Shown piece by piece: positions 1-6,643 of a DNA stretch of 11,808 nucleotides. The notes under the pieces are model-generated. The model was given only the letters and a program-made list of their open reading frames with translations, ran no database searches and was not told the origin of the DNA. Every line of letters begins with the position of its first letter. Position 1 is the first letter of the stretch. This DNA comes from Lachnospiraceae bacterium (lineage in GTDB: Bacteria; Bacillota_A; Clostridia; Lachnospirales; Lachnospiraceae), in assembly GCA_017416055.1 (NCBI GenBank), contig JAFQDI010000202.1, positions 1 to 11,808 of the forward strand, written 5' to 3'. Made by a program: the position numbers and the translations under genes.

Positions 1-403
1 ATACTTCCCGAACACTCGCAGTGCTTCCGTTAACGGTCCCGGTCACCGCTGTTGTCCCACTTGATCCTGTCTTAAAGGAATAAGCACTCTTTGCCTGTAA
101 TGTAAATTGAACCGTATAATATGTGTCATAATCAAATCTGTCAGACGCATTAACCAGATATTGATTATTTGGACTTTGTCCCCGATACCAGTTAATCTCA
201 GCAATCTCATAAGCGCCTGTATTTACCACCTGTGCGTTATAGTCGGGACATTGACCGGGCACGGGTGCCACAACGTTATTAACCCCTACACTGCCAACTT
301 CCCTAAACATCTCTTTCGCCGCTGATGCCGATATCGCAAAACTGCCGAGTAGCAGCACCACAACCATCATCATAACAATCTTCAAAATGGCGTTTTTTTT
401 CAT
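1..403 (-). CDS. Secreted protein with Ig-like repeat domain, partial (runs off left edge)
   Basis: This reading frame starts with ATG at 403 and stays open to base 1, so the C-terminus is missing; about 134 residues are visible. A ribosome binding site AAGGAG lies 10 bases upstream. The N-terminus is a clear signal peptide: lysines at residues 2-3, a hydrophobic core (IVMMMVVVLLLGSFAI) and a likely cleavage site after SASA. The mature part has aromatic-rich beta-strand character. The block YYTVQFTLQAKSAYSF, followed by a V-x-G-T-V-N-G segment, resembles the small bacterial Ig-like repeats of clostridial surface proteins (from memory, not searched). There is no lipobox cysteine, so it is probably secreted or wall-associated. 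It is the last visible gene of an operon with two zinc-ribbon genes, 40 bases after the second. The function is unknown; only export is well supported. Confidence 0.75.
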   Translation of the reverse strand, partial: MKKNAILKIVMMMVVVLLLGSFAISASAAKEMFREVGSVGVNNVVAPVPGQCPDYNAQVVNTGAYEIAEINWYRGQSPNNQYLVNASDRFDYDTYYTVQFTLQAKSAYSFKTGSSGTTAVTGTVNGSTASVREV

Positions 404-443
404 AAATAACGGTCTCCTTGATTATCCCAATTTTTCTTATTAA

Positions 444-713
444 TTACGGGGCCACTTTTCTTCCGCACTGTGGACAATACTGCGCATCTTTTGTGAGCAG
501 TACGTCGCAGGAAGGGCAATGAGCATGCATTGCTTTGTAATAGCGGAAAAGCGTATCGCCGGTCAACAGTCTCTTGCAGGAAGGGCAGACCCATGAGCGA
601 TGCGATGCAATCTGACCGCATTTTGCACATACCTTTATTTTTCTCATTGCATAAGGCCCCATGCCGTAACCGTACAGCCGAATGAACTTCTCACTCTTGT
701 AATAGTTCAACAT
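444..713 (-). CDS. Double zinc-ribbon small protein
   Basis: This is an 89-residue cytosolic protein with two treble-clef or rubredoxin-like zinc knuckle pairs: CAKC (29-32) with CPSC (43-46), and CPSC (66-69) with CPQC (80-83). That is enough for two complete four-cysteine zinc sites. There is no signal peptide or membrane segment. The start ATG at 713 lies inside the 3' end of the upstream zinc-ribbon gene (23-base overlap) and is preceded by GGAGGA at a 7-base spacing, so translation is probably coupled. Zinc-ribbon modules of this kind bind nucleic acid or protein partners, but nothing here fixes a target. The function is unknown, but the gene looks real because of its binding site, cysteine pattern and operon position. 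Confidence 0.8.
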   Translation of the reverse strand: MLNYYKSEKFIRLYGYGMGPYAMRKIKVCAKCGQIASHRSWVCPSCKRLLTGDTLFRYYKAMHAHCPSCDVLLTKDAQYCPQCGRKVAP

Positions 714-1077
714 TGATTCTTCCTCCGTAAATCAAAAGTTTTCCGCATTTTGGACAAATGGCATCCTCACCGGAAACTTTTGCCCCACAGAATTTGCAAT
801 ACTCCGGCGTGTTCTCCCACGGAGCACACGCCACACATTCCAATGCATCCGCATTGTACATCGCATCCATCACCAATTTTCCACATTTTTGACAGTGATT
901 GAACTGCCGTTTTCCTTCGTTTTCCCAGGCTAGTCGTATTTCCTCTTCCGGAGTTTCTGCTTTATACGGTTTTGTGGTACATACAAGGGCCATCGACAAC
1001 TCACAGAAAAACTTATAACAATTTCCATTCTTGTCGGGTGCGATCTTGTATGGGGCAATTCTTTTTTCCTTGATCAC
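691..1077 (-). CDS. Zinc-ribbon protein, 128 aa, unknown function
   Basis: I place the start at a GTG (1075-1077) because AGGAGG at 1087-1092 sits 9 bases upstream. A further upstream TTG at 1122 would be in frame but has no binding site. The product has an N-terminal part with scattered cysteines (20, 25, 33), then a central block FNHCQKCGKLVMDAMYN ending in CVACAPWE (cysteines 62, 65, 81, 84). A C-terminal zinc ribbon follows, with CKFC (94-97) and CPKC (108-111). The central block looks like a recurrent domain of uncharacterised clostridial proteins, recalled rather than searched. No signal peptide or membrane helix is present. It is the first gene of the three-gene leftward operon and diverges from the membrane LuxR regulator. 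The role is unknown. Confidence 0.8.
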   Translation of the reverse strand: MIKEKRIAPYKIAPDKNGNCYKFFCELSMALVCTTKPYKAETPEEEIRLAWENEGKRQFNHCQKCGKLVMDAMYNADALECVACAPWENTPEYCKFCGAKVSGEDAICPKCGKLLIYGGRINVELLQE

Positions 1078-1086
1078 AAAAGCTAT

Positions 1087-1092
1087 CCTCCT
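1087..1092 (-). promoter_or_regulatory. Ribosome binding site AGGAGG deciding a GTG start
   Basis: On the minus strand the consensus AGGAGG lies 9 bases before the GTG at 1077. It falls inside the longer reading frame that begins at 1122, which argues that the shorter 128-residue protein is the real product. Confidence 0.75.
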
Positions 1093-1147
1093 TCCGTATC
1101 GGCAACCGGTAAAATTTGACAAATGATCAACCAGTCATTGTTCGCAA

Positions 1148-1176
1148 TTGAAATTTTTTAATCATTATGATATAAT
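1148..1176 (+). promoter_or_regulatory. Strong sigma-A promoter for the LuxR gene
   Basis: A -35 TTGAAA (1148-1153) and a -10 TATAAT (1171-1176) are separated by exactly 17 bases. A TG one base before the -10 makes it an extended -10 element. The predicted transcription start is near 1183, which leaves an unusually long leader of about 264 bases before the ATG at 1447. The match is near consensus, which is unusual for a regulator that would normally be expressed at low level. No equally convincing promoter was found for the divergent zinc-ribbon operon. Confidence 0.75.
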
Positions 1177-1182
1177 AAAAAA

Positions 1183-1446
1183 GTGGGGCGGACTCTGTGT
1201 TCATTGGCGTGTCGACAGAGTTCTCTAGTTAGAAACCTCATTTCTAACTAAAGGGGTACCCCTTAAACTTTCTTCGAAAGGCAAGACCATACCCTCCTTT
1301 TATACTCTTGCATGATAATTGTACCGTTTTCTACACAAATTGTCCCCATACTAAAAGTATGGGATGGTATGTTTTTCCGAAAAAAGTATAGAAAAACCGG
1401 AGACGGACCGTCATTTTTCGGTCAAATACGGTCAGAGGAGAACAAA
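1183..1446 (+). promoter_or_regulatory. Long hairpin-rich 5' leader of the LuxR gene, class unknown
   Basis: Between the promoter and the supported start codon lie several perfect or near-perfect inverted repeats. They are 1191-1198 with 1215-1222 (one wobble); 1226-1235 with 1241-1250 (10 bp, loop CCTCA); the palindrome AAGGGGTACCCCTT at 1251-1264; 1268-1272 with 1276-1280; 1345-1352 with 1356-1363 (8 bp, loop AAA); and 1377-1384 with 1414-1421 (8 bp). CATACC at 1288-1293 could pair instead with GGTATG at 1366-1371, and CCATAC at 1287-1292 with GTATGG at 1357-1362, which would compete with the 1345-1363 hairpin. This is consistent with a riboswitch, attenuator or leader-derived small RNA. 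I could not match it to a known class, and no canonical terminator with a U-tract directly after its stem was found. Confidence 0.5.
1435..1440 (+). promoter_or_regulatory. Ribosome binding site GAGGAG of the LuxR gene
   Basis: GAGGAG stands 6 bases before the ATG at 1447. An in-frame ATG at 1312 would add 45 residues but has no binding site, and those residues do not look like part of the domain. The start at 1447 gives a signal-peptide-like N-terminus. Confidence 0.75.
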
Positions 1447-2583
1447 ATGAAGAGATTATTTGCAAGGGCGCCTATCTTGCTGTTTTTTATGTTAAATCTA
1501 TCCGGATGTGTTGCGGTTGGCGAAAAAAATGCCAGCCTGTCAATCATATACGGAGCCACAGCCATACTCTCACTTCTGCTTTTGGTGGGATGTATTCGTG
1601 TTGTCCGCAATAAGAGATTTTGGTTTATCACACTGTTTACATCCGTGCTTGTGGTAAATGTGGGCTATACTTTGTTGTCGGTTTCCACCAACCTACAAAT
1701 GGCTCTTTGGGCAAACCGCATCTCTTATCTCGGCTCAGTGTTTTTACCGTTGTCGATGTTAATGATTATCTTGGCCGTAACGAACACATCCTATCGAAAC
1801 GACCTGCCGAAGATTCTGTTTTGCGTTTCTATTATCATGTTTTTGATTACCGCCAGTCCCGGCATCTTAACGGTCTACTACAAGAAAGTATCCTTCGAAG
1901 TAATTAATGGTGTTTCTACGCTCGTCAAAATATACGGACCGCTTCATCCCATATACCTTGTCTATTTGCTCAGTTACTTCTCTGCTATGGTGGCAATCAT
2001 TATCCGTGCCCGTGTCAAAAAAATAATTGACACCACACTTCATGCCTTCATCATCGCGATTGCGGTTTTCGTAAACATCGGTGTATGGTTTATTGAGCAG
2101 CTCGTCACCATTGATTTTGAAATGCTTTCTGTCTCATACATCATCAGTGAACTGTTTCTTTTGGGCGTTCACCTTGTGATGAACGAGTACCAAAAAATGT
2201 CTCAAATTGTCAAGCAGGTAGAATCGGCACAGAGTTATTCTGAGGAAGACTCAATCGCCCCCGATACAATGCTTGAAACTCCTGTCGAGAGCGAAACCGT
2301 CGATCCTGAACGCATTGAGTTCTTTATGATGGGATTGAAAACACTGACCCCTTCTGAGAAAGCGATTTATAATGCGTATATCGCCAGAGTGACCACCAAG
2401 GAAATCATGGCAAACATGAATATCAAAGAGTCCACTGTAAAATACCACAGTCGTAATCTTTACAGCAAACTCGGCGTATCCACTCGCAAGGAACTATTGG
2501 AATTACATAAACAGATTAAATCGGTGAAAGCAAAACTCGATGAGGTTAGCAATATCGCCGACGAAAAAACTGCCCGGAATTAA
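1447..2583 (+). CDS. Membrane-bound LuxR-type regulator with 7TM sensor domain
   Basis: This 378-residue protein joins a membrane sensor to a DNA-binding domain. Residues 1-21 form a basic-hydrophobic stretch ending in the lipobox-like LSGC. About seven hydrophobic helices follow, near residues 32-52, 57-75, 95-112, 121-140, 168-187, 197-217 and 228-246. Their pattern, including the W-x-N-R-I-S-Y-L-G segment at 88-96, resembles the 7TM sensor module found at the N-terminus of some histidine kinases. A polar linker (about 250-295) leads to a LuxR/GerE helix-turn-helix at about 299-357, with TPSEKAIYNAYIARVTTKEI, the recognition region ESTVKYHSRNLYSKLGV and the typical KEL ending. There is no kinase or receiver domain, so signal transfer must be direct from membrane to DNA. 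It probably regulates itself or the divergent zinc-ribbon operon (inference). The stop overlaps that of dnaB. Confidence 0.85.
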   Translation: MKRLFARAPILLFFMLNLSGCVAVGEKNASLSIIYGATAILSLLLLVGCIRVVRNKRFWFITLFTSVLVVNVGYTLLSVSTNLQMALWANRISYLGSVFLPLSMLMIILAVTNTSYRNDLPKILFCVSIIMFLITASPGILTVYYKKVSFEVINGVSTLVKIYGPLHPIYLVYLLSYFSAMVAIIIRARVKKIIDTTLHAFIIAIAVFVNIGVWFIEQLVTIDFEMLSVSYIISELFLLGVHLVMNEYQKMSQIVKQVESAQSYSEEDSIAPDTMLETPVESETVDPERIEFFMMGLKTLTPSEKAIYNAYIARVTTKEIMANMNIKESTVKYHSRNLYSKLGVSTRKELLELHKQIKSVKAKLDEVSNIADEKTARN

Positions 2584-2596
2584 TTTCCGGGCAGTT
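2564..2596 (-). terminator. Intrinsic terminator of the gdpP-rplI-dnaB operon
   Basis: A perfect 12-bp stem pairs 2568-2579 with 2585-2596 around the 5-base loop 2580-2584. On the minus strand it is followed by a run of six T (2569-2564), the classic rho-independent signature. The loop contains both the dnaB stop (2580-2582, minus) and the LuxR-gene stop (2581-2583, plus). On the plus strand the hairpin is followed by a poor U-tract, so it may terminate the convergent transcript only weakly. Confidence 0.9.
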
Positions 2597-3920
2597 CTGC
2601 ACTGGTAAACTTCATATAATCCGCCAACCATACCAGATTTACGGTACCCACTGGGCCGTTTCTCTGTTTAGCGATAATAATTTCGGTGATACCCTTATCC
2701 GTGGTATCTTTATTGTAATACTCGTCTCGGTAGATGAACATTACCACGTCGGCATCCTGCTCAATTGATCCCGACTCGCGGAGATCAGACAACATCGGGC
2801 GCTTATCGTTACGGCTCTCCACCGCACGGCTAAGCTGTGACAACGCGATCACCGGACAGTTCATCTCTCGCGCCAGCGCCTTCAAGGAACGGGAAATCTC
2901 CGCAACCTCCTGCTGACGGTTGTCCTGGTTCTTCTTGCTTCCGCTCATCAACTGCAGATAGTCGATGATGATCAGATCAAGCCCCTGCTCCAGTTTAAAC
3001 TTACGGCACTTGCTGCGCAATTCACTGATGGAAATACCGGGCGTGTCATCAATCATCAGTTTGGAATTGCCGATCACACCAACACTCTCAATCAGTTTAT
3101 CCCAATCGTCGTCGGACAGATTTCCGGTTCGCAGATTCTGCGAATTCACGCGGGATTCCTGTGCAAACAGTCGATTGACCAACTGTTCTTTTGACATCTC
3201 AAGGCTGAAGATCGCTACGGACAAATTTTTCTTAAATGCAACATGCTGTGCGATATTCAGCACGAATGCAGTCTTACCCATGGACGGACGCGCCGCGATC
3301 AGGATCATATCCGACGGCTGGAAACCGCTGGTCTTATAATCTAGATCCATAAATCCGCTGGGCACACCGGTGATCGGACTCTTGTTCTTCGCAGCGGCCT
3401 CGATCCTTCCCAACACATCCAGCGCAATCTGGCGCACCGGAACATGCTCGGTGGCATTACTATCCTTCAGAAGGTTAAACACCTTCTTCTCGGTTTCCTC
3501 CAAAATCTCATCCACACTCTGTGTGCCGGCGTAACAGTCATTCATAATCTGCTCATTTGTCTGGATCAGGCGGCGCAAAACTGCCTTGTCATGAACGATC
3601 TGAGCATAGGATCGCACATTCGCAGATGTCGGAACTGCATTGAACAGTTCTCTGACCATATCTAAACTATACACTTCCGGGGCAACATTCTTTTCCTTCA
3701 AACGATCCTGCAGGGTAACCAGGTCGACCGGTTTTCCCTCATTGTGCAGTTCTGTCATCGCCTCGAACATGACTCCGTATTGATGATAATAAAAATCTTC
3801 AGGGTGCAGCACTTCCGCAGCTGACATGATCGCCTCGCGATCCATCATCATCGCTCCGATTACTGACTGCTCTGCCTCAACACTGTTCGGCATCACCCGT
3901 TTAATGATAGCCTCATCCAT
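2580..3920 (-). CDS. dnaB: Replicative DNA helicase DnaB
   Basis: This is the hexameric 5'-3' helicase that unwinds DNA at the replication fork (called DnaC in Bacillus). It has 446 residues, the normal length. The N-terminal primase-interacting domain (about 8-110) contains PNSVEAEQSVIGAMM. The RecA-like ATPase domain starts near 185 with Walker A ARPSMGKTAF (210-219), then IFSLEMS (237-243), Walker B LIIIDYLQLM (316-325), SQLSR (361-365) and KQRNGPVGTV (418-427), which carries the arginine-finger region. No intein or truncation is seen. It lies 23 bases after rplI, with AGAGGAAA before its ATG, and is the last gene of the operon. Confidence 0.97.
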   Translation of the reverse strand: MDEAIIKRVMPNSVEAEQSVIGAMMMDREAIMSAAEVLHPEDFYYHQYGVMFEAMTELHNEGKPVDLVTLQDRLKEKNVAPEVYSLDMVRELFNAVPTSANVRSYAQIVHDKAVLRRLIQTNEQIMNDCYAGTQSVDEILEETEKKVFNLLKDSNATEHVPVRQIALDVLGRIEAAAKNKSPITGVPSGFMDLDYKTSGFQPSDMILIAARPSMGKTAFVLNIAQHVAFKKNLSVAIFSLEMSKEQLVNRLFAQESRVNSQNLRTGNLSDDDWDKLIESVGVIGNSKLMIDDTPGISISELRSKCRKFKLEQGLDLIIIDYLQLMSGSKKNQDNRQQEVAEISRSLKALAREMNCPVIALSQLSRAVESRNDKRPMLSDLRESGSIEQDADVVMFIYRDEYYNKDTTDKGITEIIIAKQRNGPVGTVNLVWLADYMKFTSAELPGN

Positions 3921-3943
3921 AGGGATTTCCTCTCTCGTATTCC

Positions 3944-4390
3944 TTACTTTCCGGACACGTGTACCTTCAGAGTCGCAGTTACTTCACGGTGCAGGCGAAT
4001 AGACACATTGTGCACTCCCAGCGTCTTGATCGGCTCATCCAGAACAATCTTTTTCTTATCCAGTTCAAGTCCCAACTGTGCTTTCGCAGCCACAGCGATC
4101 TCCTTGGAGGAAACGGACCCGAATACCTTTCCCTCAACACCACTCTTCACCGCCAACTCAACTGTCTTCTCAGCGAGTTCAGCTGCCAGCGCCTTCGCTG
4201 CATCTAACTGCTCTTTTGCCACCTTGTCCTCGTGGGCTTTCTGCAATTTCAGATTGTTCAGATTAACTGCATTTGCCTCCACGCCCAGTTTCTTCGGCAA
4301 AATAAAGTTGCGTGCATATCCATCGCTGACCTCAATGGTCTGGCCTTTCTTTCCCAAAGACTTCACGTCCTGTAATAATACAATCTTCAT
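3944..4390 (-). CDS. rplI: 50S ribosomal protein L9
   Basis: The product has 148 residues, the usual length of bacterial L9, which binds 23S rRNA near the base of the L1 stalk. The N-terminal signature is intact: MKIVLLQDVKSLGKKGQ, then a GYARNFILP segment at about 24-32. A long connecting helix rich in A, K and E follows (about 41-75), then the C-terminal domain with GKVFGSVSSKEIA (about 86-98). The start ATG lies one base after the gdpP stop (TGA-G-ATG). Its ribosome binding site GAGGAG is inside the gdpP 3' end, so the two are translationally linked. Confidence 0.97.
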   Translation of the reverse strand: MKIVLLQDVKSLGKKGQTIEVSDGYARNFILPKKLGVEANAVNLNNLKLQKAHEDKVAKEQLDAAKALAAELAEKTVELAVKSGVEGKVFGSVSSKEIAVAAKAQLGLELDKKKIVLDEPIKTLGVHNVSIRLHREVTATLKVHVSGK

Positions 4391-4391
4391 C

Positions 4392-6464
4392 TCAAATCTC
4401 TCCTCTCTTAATCATCTCACGGATTGTCTCTTTCACCAGTTCCTTTCCCTGCTCTGCTGTGCAATCCGTCAGCTGTGCTCCCGCCGCACTCAAATGTCCG
4501 CCGCCTCCCAGCCGCTCCATGATGATCTGCACGTTCACCTCGTCGATAGAACGGGCACTGATATAAATCTTATTCTGATATTCACACAGCACGATCGCTG
4601 CCTTCACTCCAACCACATTCAATAATTCGTTTGCTGCCTGAGCACTGATGATCGTCGGGCTCTCCAGCTCGTCTGCCGGGCATATACTGATCGCAAAGGA
4701 ATCTTCAAACAATTCCGCATCGCTGATGGTCTTTGCCTTTGCTCTGGTGTCTTCCATGTTGTCCCGGAAAAGTTTGCGCACACGGGTAATGTCGGCTCCG
4801 TTTCGTCTGAGGAAAGCCGCCGCCTCGAAGGTACGCACACCGGTCTTGTTCATGAAGTTATTTGTATCCACCATCATGCCGGCATACATCGCGTCAGCCT
4901 CTATCGGCCTTAGGCGAATACCGTCGCCCACATACTGTAGGATCTCCGCAACCATCTCACAGGCTGAGGATGCGTAGGGCTCCACGTAAGAAAGCACCGC
5001 ATTCTCTATACTGTCTGCCATCTGGCGGTGATGATCGATCACCACAACATTGGATATCCACTCAAACAGGTTCGGACACTCCGAGTAGCTGGAACGGTTC
5101 ACGTCCACCAAAACAAGAAGCGTGTTCTCATCCGCAAGCTCTGCCGCCTGCGTCTCGTTGATCAACAGTTCCTCCGAGTAATCCGGATTATTCACAAATC
5201 GCTCCACCGTCGGACGAAGGGACGGGGGGATCTCATTGACCACAATGTGAGCCTCCTTGTCCAGAACAGTAGCAATCTTTACCACGCCGATCGCCGCACC
5301 AAACGCATCAATATCCATCATCCGATGGCCCATGATCATAATGCGCTCCTTACTGCTGATGATCTCCTGCAGTGCATGAGCCTTCACGCGGGCCTTTACA
5401 CGAGTCGTCTTTCCGGTCTGCTCACTCTTTCCACCAAAGAACGTGATCGTCTCACCGTCCTTCACCACGGCCTGATCACCACCACGGCCAAGTGCCATAT
5501 CAATCGCAGCACGCGCATACTCGTAATTTTCCAGCAAACTCTCTCCGCCCATACCAAGACCGATACTTAAGGTGGCCGCCATATCATTTCCGATATTGAC
5601 CGCCTTCGCCTCGTTAAGCACAGGGAACTTCGCATCCATCAATGCCGTCAACTGCTCTTTCTGCATCACAACAAAATATTTGTCCGCCTCCGTCTTGCGG
5701 ACAAGACCTCCCACGCTGAGGATGCTTTTATTGATCCGTCGGTCAATCAACGCTACCAGCAGGGAACGTCGCACTTCCTCCACTCCCTGAAGCAGTTCCT
5801 CATAGTTGTCCAGGTAAATCATTCCGACAACAGCCTTTTTTCGCTCCAGCTCCTGCTCATACTCAACCCGATAGGTTTCATCGTGCAGGCAGGCAAACAC
5901 CAGTTTTACATTTTCCAGATCAACATCCTGACGGGCGCGGTTCTCTTCCTCCCCACGGATATCCTGGCTGGACAACATCTGCGCCGCCTCCGTATACATC
6001 ATGTGAACATCCAGGCGATAATACCGATTATTGTAACTTACCGAGTAAGAGGCCGGTTTATACACGGGGAAAATTCTCTTCTTTTTCAGTTCAGGGAAAA
6101 CATCTCTCAATCTGCGTCCGATATGCTTGCCGAGCGTGTCACGGAAAGCCGGATTCATCCACAGAATCTCGCCTTTATTGTCCAAAATCGCATAGGGAAT
6201 GTTCAGTTCCTCCAGAAGCATCTTCTGAATGCCCATATACTCCATGGCAAACGCAGTCAGATCCCTCATCAGTCTGGAACGGCGAACAAAATAAAACAGC
6301 AATGTGATTGCTGAAATCAACAGAACAAAAATCGTAAGCAGAATACCCGAACGCAAATCCACAAAGTAAATCGCAATATTCATCAATAAAAGGCTGGCAT
6401 CAATCACCAACGGCCAACCGATATTCCATTTTAGTCTCGCAGATAACTCACGAAAATTATTCAT
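4392..6464 (-). CDS. gdpP: Cyclic-di-AMP phosphodiesterase GdpP
   Basis: This membrane enzyme hydrolyses c-di-AMP to pApA and so controls potassium and osmolyte homeostasis and wall stress responses. From the ATG at 6464 it has 690 residues. Two membrane helices lie at about residues 24-35 and 40-60. A PAS-like domain follows (about 85-140), then a degenerate GGDEF domain (about 210-345, ending in ALGRGGDQAVVKDG). The DHH/DHHA1 catalytic unit begins near 373. All metal-binding motifs are present: GHRMMDIDAFGAAIG (H and two D), LVDVNRSS, VVIDHHRQ and MVDTNNF, with GGGGHLSAAGA near the end. In-frame ATGs also exist at 6476 and 6515. The promoter places the transcription start near 6517, so 6515 is unlikely; 6464 has GGAG 6 bases upstream and is preferred over 6476. 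The gdpP-rplI-dnaB order is typical of Firmicutes. Confidence 0.95.
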   Translation of the reverse strand: MNNFRELSARLKWNIGWPLVIDASLLLMNIAIYFVDLRSGILLTIFVLLISAITLLFYFVRRSRLMRDLTAFAMEYMGIQKMLLEELNIPYAILDNKGEILWMNPAFRDTLGKHIGRRLRDVFPELKKKRIFPVYKPASYSVSYNNRYYRLDVHMMYTEAAQMLSSQDIRGEEENRARQDVDLENVKLVFACLHDETYRVEYEQELERKKAVVGMIYLDNYEELLQGVEEVRRSLLVALIDRRINKSILSVGGLVRKTEADKYFVVMQKEQLTALMDAKFPVLNEAKAVNIGNDMAATLSIGLGMGGESLLENYEYARAAIDMALGRGGDQAVVKDGETITFFGGKSEQTGKTTRVKARVKAHALQEIISSKERIMIMGHRMMDIDAFGAAIGVVKIATVLDKEAHIVVNEIPPSLRPTVERFVNNPDYSEELLINETQAAELADENTLLVLVDVNRSSYSECPNLFEWISNVVVIDHHRQMADSIENAVLSYVEPYASSACEMVAEILQYVGDGIRLRPIEADAMYAGMMVDTNNFMNKTGVRTFEAAAFLRRNGADITRVRKLFRDNMEDTRAKAKTISDAELFEDSFAISICPADELESPTIISAQAANELLNVVGVKAAIVLCEYQNKIYISARSIDEVNVQIIMERLGGGGHLSAAGAQLTDCTAEQGKELVKETIREMIKRGEI

Positions 6465-6523
6465 CGTTCTCTCCATCCTACCCTTTGTAGACAACATCAC
6501 ACAATTTAAGAGCATATATAATT

Positions 6524-6552
6524 ATTATAGCATGTTTTGCGCTTTGACGCAA
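6524..6552 (-). promoter_or_regulatory. Promoter of the gdpP operon (extended -10)
   Basis: On the minus strand a -35-like TTGCGT (6547-6552) is followed after 17 bases by TATAAT (6524-6529). A TG one base before the -10 (TGCTATAAT) compensates for the imperfect -35. The predicted start of transcription is near 6517. The -35 lies only two bases beyond the T-run of the preceding operon's terminator. Confidence 0.75.
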
Positions 6553-6554
6553 GC

Positions 6555-6581
6555 AAAAAACCCTTGCAAGTCGCAAGGGTT
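6555..6581 (-). terminator. Intrinsic terminator of the sugar operon
   Basis: A perfect 9-bp stem pairs 6559-6567 with 6573-6581 around a 5-base loop. On the minus strand it is followed by six T (6560-6555). It stands about 60 bases after the stop of the epimerase-like gene and ends the carbohydrate operon. Confidence 0.9.
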
Positions 6582-6643
6582 CGTCCTCATCCACTTTAGT
6601 GAAGTGGGTGACATTAAAGTGCTGTTTTTCCTGATTTTGCTCA

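Noticed and set aside
107..325. Plus-strand open frame of 72 codons at the left edge
   Set aside because: The minus strand here encodes a secreted protein with a clear signal peptide and ribosome binding site; this frame is its shadow.
1096..1175. Promoter for the leftward zinc-ribbon operon
   Set aside because: The region is AT-rich with several -10-like words such as CATAAT, but none has a matching -35 at 16-18 bases and a suitable distance to the start.
1183..1300. Cyclic-di-GMP riboswitch in the LuxR leader
   Set aside because: GAAAGGCAAGACC at 1276-1288 hints at part of the motif, but the conserved GACGCAAAGCC segment and tetraloop-receptor arrangement were not found.
1312..1446. Upstream in-frame ATG giving a 423-residue LuxR protein
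   Set aside because: There is no ribosome binding site at 1312, while GAGGAG lies 6 bases before 1447. The extension would also hide the signal-peptide-like N-terminus.
4008..5570. Long plus-strand open frames (4008-4625, 5028-5570) opposite rplI and gdpP
   Set aside because: They lie antisense to strongly conserved genes, have no ribosome binding site or recognisable domain, and look like shadows of the coding strand.
6465..6515. gdpP start at 6515
   Set aside because: The predicted transcription start is near 6517, leaving no room for a ribosome binding site; 6464 has GGAG at a suitable distance.
6591..6607. Small hairpin CCACTT/AAGTGG after the epimerase-like gene
   Set aside because: It is a short 6-bp stem without a T-run, next to a much better terminator; it may be chance.
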